A stretch of DNA of 64,000 bases from Isoetes taiwanensis (taxonomy: Eukaryota > Streptophyta > Lycopodiopsida > Isoetales > Isoetaceae), in NCBI GenBank assembly GCA_021234155.1, contig JAJEKV010000091.1, forward strand, positions 2,053,501 through 2,117,500, written 5' to 3'. Position 1 is the stretch's first letter, and each line of letters opens with the position of its first letter. Below are positions 44,345-54,765 of this stretch, piece after piece. A program made the position numbers and the translations under genes. The notes beneath the pieces are model-generated. The model did no database searches and was not told where the DNA came from. It saw nothing but the letters and a program-made list of their open reading frames with translations.

Positions 44345-46020
44345 GGAATATAGGATAGTCGAGGATTTTCTAGATCGAACTGCTTATGATTATGATGCTT
44401 ATTCTGAGACAGGTCAGTTGAATTAATATGCTATTGACATGGCACTAATGGACGTGGAGGATCACATGCAATCAGTTGGAAGGAGCCCAGCGGAAATGGG
44501 CTTCAACTTACCAGACATTGTGCTAGACACAACCATACTATTCCAGGAGGAAATGTTCTATGTGAGTATGGATAAAGTCATATCCGATTCCGAGAAGTTG
44601 AACATTGATCAATGAGAAGTTTATGATGTTGTTCTCAACCATGTGATCAATAAGACTGGTGGTGGAGTGTTCTTTGTGAATGGTCCTGGGGGAACTGGAA
44701 AATATATCTATATAACACTCTTCTAAGATACGTACGTGCAAGGGGTTGGATTGCTCTAGCAGTTGTATCTTCTGGCATTGCATCAGTGCTATTGCAAGGT
44801 GGAAGAACGACTCATTCGCGTTTTAAGATACCGATAGGGGCACACAAATCGTCTATCTGCAACATTCCAAGGCGGTCAGAATTGGCAAGACTCGTTCGAG
44901 CATGTCGATTGATTGTATGGATGAGGCACCAATGTTGTGCAAGTGGATATTTGAGGCAGTGGATAGGACACTAAGAGATGTGATGGGCAATTAGCAGACC
45001 CCATTGGTGGGATTCTAGCGCTATTGGGAGGGGATGTTCGACAAATACTACCAGTGGTTCTTAAAGGTTCACATGCGCAAATTGTAGAAGCTTCATTAAA
45101 GCGTTCGTATATCTAGGATAGTGTGAGAGAGTACAAATGGACAATCAACATGCGTGTCATGAATGCATTGGGTTTGGATGCCCCTGAACAGCAAGCATTT
45201 GCTGACTACTTATTAAATATAGGAGATGGGCGAGAACCAACCTTTCTGGAGAAGGGGGTTGATCTGGTGCATCTGCCACAGGATGTATGTCTTGGGTCGA
45301 ATGATGTGGATGATTTAATTCAAGACATATTTTTTGATATCCAACAAAACTGGAAAGAAGTGATTTTCTGGATACATCGTGCTATACTATCACCTTTGAA
45401 CCATTTTGTGGATGAGATCAATAGGAAGGTGGCATCACTTATCCCTGGAGAGACAACGGATAACTTTAGTGCTGATCGAGTCATAGATACAGATGGCCAG
45501 CAAGCAGATGTATACCCCATTGAGTTTCTTAATGCACAAACTCCAAGTGGTGTACCGCCCCAAAACCTGGAGGTGGGAATGATTGTCATGTTGTTGAGGT
45601 CTACGTCGAAGGGCATGTGCAATGGAACATGATTGATTATACGAAAGCTGGGAAGACGTGTCATTGAGGCAGAGATAGTAACTGGAACCTATGTCGGTGA
45701 CGTTGTTCCTCTATCTCGCATTCCGATTGTGCCTACCAATTCAGGATTGCCCTTTCAGTTTGAAAGTGTGCAATTCCCTTTGCGGCCGGCCTTTGCCATG
45801 ATGATAAACAAGTCCCAGGATCAGACAATGCATAAGGTGGGGTTATATCTTCCAAAGCCTGTCTTTACGCATGGACAATTATATGTGGCATTCTCAAGGA
45901 TACAAAACTGACACGGAATCCATGTCGCTATTAAGGACTCACCGTTCTTGCCTCAAGAAGGCGCCAATACAATTTCAAGGTTCACGAGGAATGTGGTTTA
46001 TACTTTGTGATGGAGGCAAG
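44345..46020 (+). mobile_element. Helitron, C-terminal half (Pif1-type helicase)
   Basis: Resumes directly after the copia target duplication: IVEDFLDRTAYDYDAYSETGQ, then GGVFFVNGPGGTGK (Walker A of Pif1-family helicases, the following Thr lost), [37 protein letters not shown], and at 45123-45600 TINMRVMNALG, HLPQDV and NAQTPSGVPP. The final block, LGRRVIEAEIVTGTYVGDVVPLSRIPI and RPAFAMMINKSQDQTMHKVGLYL with GQLYVAFSRIQN, is the characteristic C-terminus. Many stops and frame changes. The helicase would unwind DNA during rolling-circle transposition. Confidence 0.92.
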
Positions 46021-46129
46021 TGTAATGTCCTCGACTAACATTTTGACAACTATATAGTGCATGTACATGTGTTTCTTTTCAAAGGTTCTCATGTTTCTTT
46101 GGCATTTATTGACCTTCTGAATTTGTGCA

Positions 46130-46690
46130 GATCATGAAGTTCTACACACCCTTCGTACCTCGAGAACTTGGAAATCCTAAGTCAAGGATGATAGTTCGCA
46201 TACATCGTAGAGATGGTGAGTGTAAGATTTGTTATCATCTTAATTAAGGAGTTTATCAATGCATGTCTCCTATCTTACTTTGGATTGTAGGGAGTTATGC
46301 GGTTGTTGATGACACCGGCTGGCATGTTGCTATAAAGTTCCCCTCAAAGCACACATGCAGGGGAACATGCTTCAGGTCATGAGGCATCACACACATTGGC
46401 GTTTGCGATGGGAGACGGTTCAAGGCTTGGGCATCGATCCCACATGACGCAGTTGGTGATTATGAGCTTTCCGAGTTTCTAACCAAGTATAACATTGTTT
46501 GGTATACCTAAGTTGCGTGTGTGGGACATGATATCAAAGCATGTTTATACATTCATGTTTGCCACCATAGGCACGATGGAAGGAGCTTCTATACCTATCA
46601 GCTTCGCAAATGAGCTTCACATTGAGTTGATAGACGTTTCTAGAGTTCTTTGGGACAGGTTCTTCATGATGTGGATCCATTGAACCGACG
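46130..46690 (+). pseudogene. Possible Helitron accessory ORF or captured gene piece
   Basis: Protein-like frames follow the helicase: KFYTPFVPRELGNPKSRMIVRIHRRDG, then after an intron-like gap (GTGAGTGTAAG near 46215 to TTGTAG at 46290) SYAVVDDTGWHVAIKFPSKH and DYELSEFLTKYN. Plant Helitrons often carry an extra ORF (for example RPA-like) or captured exons here. I do not recognise the fold. Confidence 0.3.
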
Positions 46691-46699
46691 GACATAACC

Positions 46700-47575
46700 T
46701 CTATTTGCACCAAAAATATTTTGTATTTTTGTTTATTTTTGTTTACGATTTAATTTGTTCAAACTTCATATTATGTTTACACTTTAAAGGTAAAGTTTGT
46801 TTCCTGTCAATATGTGTCTATTGGACCTAAATATATGTTGCCTTAAGTGCCTTGCGCATGTTCGTGACACGACAACGACTAACGCACATAAATGCCACCA
46901 CACGTCCATGACTAATGCCCGATATCGCCGGGCACATGTTTCTAGTTTCTTTTATTTCCTCATTTCTTTCTTTTTTCAATATTCCCTTGTTTCTGCTTTT
47001 TTTCATTTTTATCCATTCCCACATTCTCACGTATGTCTTTATCCATATTATTTGCCTCCATGCTTTTTTCTTCTCTCACAAAATCTTCCATGCCTCTTCC
47101 CTTTCTTACAAAATCTGCCACACTATTTTGAATCATGCGAGAGTTGAAAAATCCCACATCAACTATCAAGTTTGAAAGCTTACGAGAAGGTTCAATTGAT
47201 TGTTTGGAGCAGCAGTTAATGATTCTTATTGGTTGAGGAGTACCATTGAAGATAGAGAGCTGCCTAATCCCATATAAATTTTGCACTTGAAAAGGTACTG
47301 GGAGCCTCACGTTGCTTTAAGCCTATTAGATTAAATTATTTAAGTAGAATGCATTAGAATAGTTGTTGAGTTGCTGCATAGACAAAACTAAAAAGAAAAC
47401 ACAAGAATAAAAGAGAGTCTAATCATGCTTGATTGTAGTATAAATGTTGCTTTGCTTGTTTGGAGTTAAATAGGCTTAACTTTAGAAAGATAGTATGTCT
47501 CAAAGCATTTCAAGCATGTACTGCTAAATCTAACTCAAGTTTAGTGAAGATACTCGAACTCTTGACACTAAAAAC
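46700..47575. other. AT-rich spacer
   Basis: Pyrimidine-rich plus strand at 46950-47110, with no protein-like frame. The Helitron 3' end (CTRR with a small hairpin) may lie here but is not evident. Confidence 0.4.
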
Positions 47576-47639
47576 TTGGTATTTCCATGCAGGAACATCA
47601 GCGACACTCATACATTTAGACGCATTCACACTTCACTGT

Positions 47640-49521
47640 TCCATTCATATCAAGCTGCTGCCATCCCTGCCATAACAACCTTTTACACTAATGAATACGT
47701 CATGATAATTTGCTCAAAGTTGTCCTATCTTTTAAATCAAGCTTTGCAAGAAGGCTTGCCAGAAACTTGGGCTATCAGTAAGGTCGTACCAATTTACAAA
47801 GCAGGTGATAAGCATGACCCTTCTAATTATTGCATGATCATGGTAAGTTCTATATTTTCAAAGCTCTTAGCCAGTCTTACTGAGAAGCAGTTGACATCAT
47901 GGGCAGAACATACTGGTGTACGTGCTGTAGGACAGGTAGGCTTTCGTCCATGCCATTCTACAATAGACCATATTTTCACATTGCGCATGCTTATTGAACA
48001 TAGTCGAAGTTTGAAACAAGACCTCTATATATGCTTTGTACCATGCGAGCTTCTTTGGCAGCGCTTGCAGGCACTTGGGGTTCCACAAGATCTTCAAAAT
48101 GCAGTTTATCGGCTCTATGAAAGGGTTTTTGCTAAATTTCCAGCATCAGGTACTCAAATCACTAGCAATATTGGAGTTCGTCAGGGTTGCCCTTTATCTC
48201 CTACACTCTTTGGCTTGTACATTGATCAATTGGAAGAATGGCTTGATAATCATGGCAGCGGAGGTCCACATTTGGCACACTATATCATTAGGCAACTTAT
48301 GTATACTGATGATGTTTCGCTTCTGGCACATACCGCTGCTAGTATGCAGCAACATTTACATGCTTTGCACAATTTTTGTGAGAATACAGGTCTGCGTGTT
48401 AATCTCCAAAAGACCAAGCTTTTGGTAGTTCAATCTTCTCGTCACAATGTTCCCACTATGCACTATGATAGCCGCGAAGTTGAAGTTGTAGATAGCTACA
48501 AGTATCTTGGTGTAGAATTCTGTAAGAACACACTTTGGGAACAGTGTATTACCAAGCGGGTGGCTGCTGGATGGAGAGCACTCTATGCGATGCAAAACAA
48601 TTGTTTTCGCGCAGAAATTCATGATTGGCCACGGAAAGCCCACTTGTTTCGGGCTTTGGTAGAGCCTGTTTTACTGTATGGTTCTGAAGTGTGGGGGCCT
48701 GCCATTAGTGCTAGTACTTGTGAGAGCTTGGAGCGGGTGCAAAAGTCCTTTCTCACTTACAGCCTCGGAGTTAAAACAATGGTGCCCTATGCTATTCTTT
48801 TACAAGAGACAGTTTTTTGGCCTCTTCAACATTCTGCCATGAAGCGCCATCTCCACTATATCTGCAAGGTGCACCACATGGATGATGATAGGTATCCTGT
48901 TCTTGCACTTGCCATTGCTGAATCTCCTCAGCGTTTGAAACGATGTTGGAAAGAGCATTGCACTACATGGTTTGCCCGTTGGGCTATGCAACCAGAGCAC
49001 TGCCTGATGCTTGCCAGTTCTGATCCTGAGCTTTTGCAACAATACCTCAATGGCCATTTTTCTCAAAAGATATGGGACGCAGTTACCTTGGCCCAACAAT
49101 TGCCGCGAGAAGCGAGACTATGTGCCTGTTGCCAGTTACAGGTTATTGAAGATGAAAGCCATACTCTTCTGAGTTGCCCTGCTTTTGAGATAGTCCGGAA
49201 TCATTTTTTGACCTTAGCATTCCATTCCACACTTCCACAACTTCTCAGAGCACCATCTGTGCATGACTTGGCATTATACATACTTGAGGTTCTAGATGCA
49301 CGTCTTCAATTACTGAGCCCTCAGTAGTCATTATCTCCGATTGTCTAGTATCATCATTACTGCAAAGGTTTTTCCCTTGAAAACATTTCGAGGCAGGGGT
49401 CTTTTAATCCTAGTAGTAATGATTGTACTAGCCCATTATATGGGTCCCATGACCTATTGGTCTCCGTGAACGTTAAAAAATCTATTCTATTCTATTCTAT
49501 TTTATTCTATTCTATTCTATG
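47640..49521 (+). mobile_element. 5'-truncated LINE with damaged reverse transcriptase and (TATTC)n tail
   Basis: The open frame to 49327 has LLNQALQEGLPETWAISKVVPIYKAGDK (RT block 1), GQVGFRPCHSTIDHIFTLR, GVRQGCPLSPTLFGLYIDQLE (motif B) and QLMYTDDVSLLA (motif C, YTDD), thumb text, and a C-terminal CACCQLQV..DESHTLLSC zinc knuckle. Motif A is missing: the frame jumps from LYICFV to PCELLWQRL, where FxDxxKAFDxV should be, so an in-frame deletion removed the catalytic Asp. The endonuclease domain is absent. The 3' UTR ends CCGTGAACGTTAAAAAAT then (CTATT)n at about 49480-49521. Confidence 0.9.
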
Positions 49522-50461
49522 CAAACCAACTCTACTTCACCATTTTCAACCACTCATATCAATTTGCCACTATATCTCCGTATGGCAACTCTATTTTGAT
49601 TCTGAAGTGAGACTAATTCTGAATATTATATCTTTAATTCTGAATATTATAACTTTAATTTGGACCCACATTCTGTCTATAATTTGGATGCATATTTTGA
49701 CTCTATTTTCGATGCATATTCTGACTCTAACTTTGATGCTAAATTCTAGTGCTAACAACATAACATAGAGCCAGTAGTAGCACCACCCATAATGTCAGTT
49801 TAAGATTTTTTTCTCATTTTTCTTCAGTTTAGTTTTTCTTCAGTTTAGTTTATAACTAAGGTCTGACTCTAAAACTGACTCTAGTACCCCCTTCCTCTTG
49901 TAGTGACAAAGATATTGCACACAAAATGCAGCTAGTTGACCAGTAGATTCAACTACTCAATTTATATATTATGAATACAGTCAAAGATATGAGTTTTATT
50001 TATGCTCGACATTGAACATACAATTGTCACAATTGAATAAGTAAAAAATGTGATGCGTATCTTCATGGATGAGTGAAGAATTTGCAAAAATGCTTGACAG
50101 GAGAATGAGCAAAATGTTCTAAGGCTTCCATGTGCCTGAAATGCATGATGATTAGATTACTCTTCAACACAAATGATATTGAGTGACAAGTCGCACATTA
50201 TCTACCTCTAGCTGATCATTCTAAACATCTGTCCATAATTGCTCTTCCTATCTCTCTCGCTACCCAGATGATTCAACATCCAACTAAAAGAAAAAAATAT
50301 CCAAAAGGGACCAGCAAACAATTTGCAAATGTTAATTTGGATATGCAATTGAACAGCCTCTAATTTTCATCTATTCGACGGTTCTAGCCACACATCCAAA
50401 TGCTTTACCTTTAGAGTCTGCAGCAATGCTTGAACAAGCTCAATATCCCTTGCATTGTCCA

Positions 50462-50512
50462 GTTGGTCTCCGTGGACGATAAAATCATATTCTATTCTAT
50501 TCTATTCTATTG
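50462..50512 (+). mobile_element. Second LINE 3' end with (TATTC)n tail
   Basis: GGTCTCCGTGGACGATAAAATCA followed by TATTC repeats matches the end of the LINE at 49465-49521. Only the 3' tip is recognisable, so this is a severely truncated copy, 1 kb downstream and in the same orientation. Confidence 0.75.
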
Positions 50513-50693
50513 TAAATAAATGCAAGAGTCAGGATGCGTGACTTATAAGCCTATGAAGCTAGTTGATAAAGTTAGGGATTGGAAAATCTTCCATCACCCC
50601 GAGTATAACTTTTCTTGAGGAAATCAAGAACAAATGGGGCATGCCGAGAAGCGAGCCACTCTTAAATAGTGAAACAGATGAAAGATTCATGGT

Positions 50694-50811
50694 CTTTTCC
50701 GTATAAGGGAAAGGCCCCTTGGGCCACTTTCTGGCCTGGAAAGGTGGCCGACGCACGGACCACCTTGACAGGCCAGAAAGTGGCCCAAGGGGCCTTTGCC
50801 CTTACGGAAAG
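50694..50811. repeat. Long hairpin beside the recombinase gene
   Basis: A perfect 27-bp inverted repeat, 50710-50736 and 50771-50797 (AAAGGCCCCTTGGGCCACTT...), is extended inward by AAGGTGG/CCACCTT and outward, with gaps, by CTTTTCCGT/ACGGAAAG. The loop is about 12 bp. The outermost ACGGAAAG is also the first eight bases of the inverted repeat that brackets the recombinase gene. It could be a foldback MITE or part of the element's end. Confidence 0.93.
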
Positions 50812-50832
50812 TTTGCTGAGCTGGCTTTCTGC
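50804..50832. repeat. Left inverted repeat of the recombinase unit
   Basis: ACGGAAAGTTTGCTGAGCTG then GCTTTCTGC. Reverse complement of 53856-53884 except at two positions. Immediately inside it is the palindrome GCCACGTGGC, with a G-box core. Confidence 0.9.
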
Positions 50833-50850
50833 CACGTGGCACCATGTCAC

Positions 50851-50860
50851 ACTATAAAAT
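50851..50860 (+). promoter_or_regulatory. TATA box of the recombinase gene
   Basis: ACTATAAAAT, 20 bp inside the left inverted repeat and about 315 bp upstream of the 5' UTR donor (exon end 51165, TTTTAG|GTAAAT). The 5' UTR intron would be 51166-51248, ending TTTTTCAG. The promoter therefore lies within the proposed element. Confidence 0.55.
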
Positions 50861-51281
50861 GCTTTAGTTTCATTTCTTGTTTCCTTTTTCCTGCGTCTCC
50901 GGCCGTCTCCGGCGATGGCGCTTGGAGTTCTTCTTTTCTTGTGGTCTGCTTGAAGGCGCTGTGTGGCGCTGCTTCGCGGGGACGCTTCAAGACACTTGTG
51001 GAGCAATTTTGACGGCTTGAGGACAGCTTTTCGTGAAGTTCTGTCTTAGTTCTGAGTGTTTTTGTTAGATAAGGATCTTTAGCTTGTACAAATGCTGAAA
51101 TGTTTACCCGATTTGAAGGTTTTCTCTGGATTTGGAGCTATTGGACGAAGATTTTAGTGTTTTAGGTAAATAGCTGTTGTTTTTCCGTTTTTTTCTTCTT
51201 TTACGTTCAGATCCAGTTTATCTAACATGTGTCTGATGTCTTTTTCAGGATCTTGAACCGTGTTTTCTGGAAAAGGTTGTA

Positions 51282-53473
51282 ATGGCTCACAATATAATGG
51301 TTGTTTCTTCCTGTTTGTGCAATGGCCTTATCTGTTTTCAAGTTTTTTTCCTCTGCCAGTCTGCTATGGCTGGAAAACCGTGTAAAGGTGAAGAAGATGT
51401 TGTTTCCCAGAAATCTCCATTTTCTTTAAACATCAGCCAGGAAATGGGAGTTGTGGATCTGCTTGTGGATGATCCTGATGAAGATCATGAAGATAATTGT
51501 GAGGCTTTACTTGCGAAAGAGTTTGGGGAAGATGAGTTGAAGGATTACATCAACGATATTGAGAAGATGCCTGCTTTGTTTGCATCTGAGATTGAGAAGG
51601 AAAATCTGCCTGAGAATGTTCAGAATGTGGCCCAGACGAGTTCTGGAAAATCAGTACCATTCTTAGAGCTTGATGAGCAGCTTGTGAAAGAAGTTAATGC
51701 TGCTGGTAGAAAGGTTGAGAAGATTCAATGGGCGAGGACCATATTTGATGCATGGAGGATTAAACATGGTTTACCAGTTGATAAAAAGATTGAAGAGTTG
51801 GATCTACGTGAGTTTTCTAGGATGCTTGAAAGGTTTATATTGCAAGTTTGCAAGATAAAAGGTGGATTATACCCAACTGAGACGTAAGTTTCATTGTGTT
51901 TTTTCTTTCTTTATTATTTTATTGTTTTTCCACTAATGTGCTTTTTGTTGTTTCAGATTGCAAGACATGTTTAGAAAATTTGGGGCAATCATTAGGCGGG
52001 CTCAGGAAGTAAGAATAGGAATTACAGGTATTGAAGAAGTAGCTTTTGATATTAGATATAGTCCCATTTTTTCAAATGCCAGAAAGGCTTGCATCGCTGC
52101 AATGAGGAGGTCCAGAATGGCTCCTGGCGTTTGTGGAAAAAGAAAGAAAGTTGAGGAGATCAGTTTTGCGACAGAACAGGCTCTTTTAAATGACATTGAT
52201 CATTCTCATCCATAGTAGCGAGGGTCCGCAGCTGGCCGTTTTTATGTTTTATTGTGTGTCTCGGTTTGCAATTAGAGGGAGGGAAGAGCTATATAAGCTA
52301 CTAGTGGATGATTTCAAGATTCTGAACATAGATGGTGCCGAGTGTTTGGAATACAGTGAGAGATTAAGCAAGAATTATGAAGTGAATATCAGGAAGAAAG
52401 CTTTAGGGTGCCAGTAAAATGCTTTGAGTTGGATGTTGTCTTCACTTTTAAATGTCTGTTGAGACATCTTCCAGTGTATCTTGAGCATGAGAAAGCAGAA
52501 CGATTTGTCTTCATGCAATGTATTGTTTCTCCAAAAGGCGATGTAAGTTTACTTTGTATTTCTGTTTTCTTTTCTTTTGTTTTTTTTTCTTATATGTTTC
52601 TTTACAGGCATGGTACAACAAGAAACATAGGGTTTCTTCCAAGGTTTTGGGGGGATGGATGAAGTACATGTTGCGAAGCATTGGAATTGAAGGCAATTTC
52701 TCTGGAAAATCTGGTAGAAGTTCTGTTGTGAGCAGATTAGCTAGGGCCAACATTCCTGTCGATGTCGGAATGACAATTACTGGGCATAGAAATGTTGAAT
52801 CATATAGAAGGTAAGTATTTCTTATTTAGTTTCGTGTGTTCTAGTCTTATTTCAGATAATTCTTGATTAACTCTTTTTCTGGATTGCAGATATGATAAGA
52901 CAACAGATCTGAAGACTAAAGCTGCGATGTCAATCGTGGGACAACCTTTCAATGCTGACGGTTCACGTAGGATGTTCGAAGACGTTTACAAAGATGAATT
53001 GGGTCAGTATGATGAGAAACAAAATTCTGGTTCATTCAACATTCTTCAAAATCCTCTTGATTCTGGTAAGTTTCGCATTTTTTATTATTTTGTTTATTAT
53101 ATAGGATAGAACTTAATGACTGTTTTGTTTTTATGTTTTTCTAGGACATGTCAACTCAGAAATTGAACCTGTGAAGCTGATTGAGGGTAGCACTTCTCTA
53201 AGTCAGAGCATTAGTACTGATGTGAAGAATGATACAGCCATAGTACGAGCACCTAGTGAGTTGGACGATGAATTTTTTGATAATATTTCTTTGGAGGAGC
53301 TTGCTGGACAGAATGTCAAGTTGAGGAGAGCGTTCAATTTAAGTGTTGATATTGGTTCTACCAATATCTCAGGTGGCAACTTCAGCAACTGTATTATTCT
53401 TCCTGGAGGTGGCAGTTTCGATTTGGGGGGGCTTGTGAAGAAGATCATTCGAAGTGATGATAATTCGAAGTGA
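51282..53473 (+). CDS. DUF3504/Crypton-like tyrosine recombinase, spliced
   Basis: Exons 51282-51883, 51957-52542, 52608-52810, 52890-53065 and 53145-53473 join in phase at clean GT-AG introns. Domains: an acidic N-terminus; a SAM-like/core-binding part, QWARTIFDAWRIKHGL with YPTETLQDMFRKFG; and the catalytic part. Catalytic signals: Arg in FAIRGREELYKL (box I), SGRSSVVSRL (box II Arg; the usual His is Lys), TGHRN, and Tyr in VESYRRYDKT. This is the chemistry of Cryptons and of domesticated DUF3504 proteins. A C-terminal acidic/Gly-rich tail follows. Exon 2 has two opposite one-base frame breaks, near 52200 and 52405, which could be real damage or sequence errors. Crypton-type recombinases are, as far as I know, hardly described in plants. 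An upstream Met at 51282 precedes a hydrophobic stretch; the Met at 51366 (MAGKPCKG) is an alternative start. Confidence 0.85.
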
Positions 53474-53701
53474 ATGGAGCAGAAACTTTCAGTGATATTT
53501 TCATAATCTTTCAATCATCATAAAGTTTCAGTTCAGATATTTCAGGATTGATTTTGGTATTGATTTTGATTGATAATTTTGTGCAGTTGTAAACTTGTGA
53601 TAAATCAAAACTTCTGATAAATTTTGTGCAGTTGTATTCATTTTCCTGTAATTTCTTTCTGCTGTAATTTTAGTTTAACTGTCAGGTGATTTATATATGA
53701 T

Positions 53702-53739
53702 TTCGGATCGCCGAATCGCATTCGAATGCATTCGGATCG
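53702..53739. repeat. Palindrome between direct repeats near right end of recombinase unit
   Basis: TTCGGATCG at 53702-53710 and 53731-53739 flank the 12-bp palindrome GCATTCGAATGC (53718-53729). A repeat-palindrome-repeat layout about 150 bp from the right inverted repeat could be a recombinase-binding or crossover site, or simply a 3' UTR feature. Confidence 0.6.
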
Positions 53740-53855
53740 TGATCGAAAATTGAACATTCATGCAATCATAAAAAAAAAACTTTCGTGCATTCATCTTTAG
53801 TCGATTTTCAGGGTTTGAAAGGGTGACACATGTCATCACCTGATTGCATATGGGA

Positions 53856-53884
53856 GCAGAAAGTCAGCTAAGCAAACTTTCCGT
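53856..53884. repeat. Right inverted repeat of the recombinase unit
   Basis: GCAGAAAGTCAGCTAAGCAA then ACTTTCCGT; the inverted partner of 50804-50832. Confidence 0.9.
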
Positions 53885-54765
53885 GCTGCCAATGGGTATC
53901 TCTGAGTGTAGGGTTTTACGATGCGATCTGAAACAACATTGGAATGATCTTGTATGAACAGTAATTTCCTTCCTCAAATTTATGTATTTTCACTTCTGCA
54001 TGCATGCATCCATGCGAACTGCCTATCCTCACCAGTTTTCAATGCTATACAATGGAAAGTCCTTCCACATTCAATCCGAGCCGTCGTTTAAGCGCCCTCT
54101 TCATATGTCCACCTTTTATTTGGTACATATCCAGTTTCCATTAGCACCCACTCCAGCCTTAGGGTTTGCCCATCGGGCAACCCAAAAATCGGACAGATCG
54201 AAGCATAATCCAGGGGGGACAAATAAAAAAATTCAAGAATGTATAGCTGGCAATTTATCGTCTTCTATTAATGCGCTTGACAAGTGGAACTTGTGTTGGG
54301 CCCTACCTAGGGGATATATCATCCTCAAGTGTTCTTTCTTTGTTGGATAGCTGAGAACAGGTTCGTCTCATCATCTGCCTTTCCTTTGCCCGTTGTTTTA
54401 ATCATATCGGACAAGTTATCCTTACTGTAGTGTTTGACCACTGTATACTTGCTGCCTGTCTCATTTATGTTGCTAGTACGCATGTTCTATATGCAGGAGT
54501 ATGTTATGGAAAAGGAAAAGCCAAGCCTATCGAAATTGCAAAGCTTATCTGAAACTATCAAAATATGATTGATTGATTTATATGGCACAGTATTTACAAA
54601 TGTCAGGGTGAAACTACTGACATGCTGTCAAAATTGGTTTACATATCTCTAATCTTTGTATAATGTGGCTCCGAATTTGTGACCACTATTACAACGTATT
54701 GTGTTGCCTACTATTCATAACACTTCGCTTATAATTTACAGGATTCAAAACTCTTCTGCTTTAGA
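53885..54765. other. Spacer downstream of the CPBP protease gene
   Basis: Contains the 3' UTR of the minus-strand protease gene in its right part and otherwise no recognisable coding sequence. A plus-strand frame at 53982-54350 has no domain. Confidence 0.45.

Larger units (their letters stand above)
50804..53884 (+). mobile_element. Putative tyrosine-recombinase transposon with 29-bp terminal inverted repeats
   Basis: The left repeat 50804-50832 and the right repeat 53856-53884 are inverted copies, 27 of 29 identical, starting ACGGAAAGTTTGCT. They enclose 3081 bp holding one spliced gene for a DUF3504/Crypton-type tyrosine recombinase, its TATA box and its 3' region. No equal direct repeat flanks the ends (left ...GCCCTT, right GCTGCC...), as expected if integration is by site-specific recombination. 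That the repeats are the element ends is inference. Typical Cryptons have no long terminal inverted repeats, so this would be an unusual arrangement. Confidence 0.55.
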
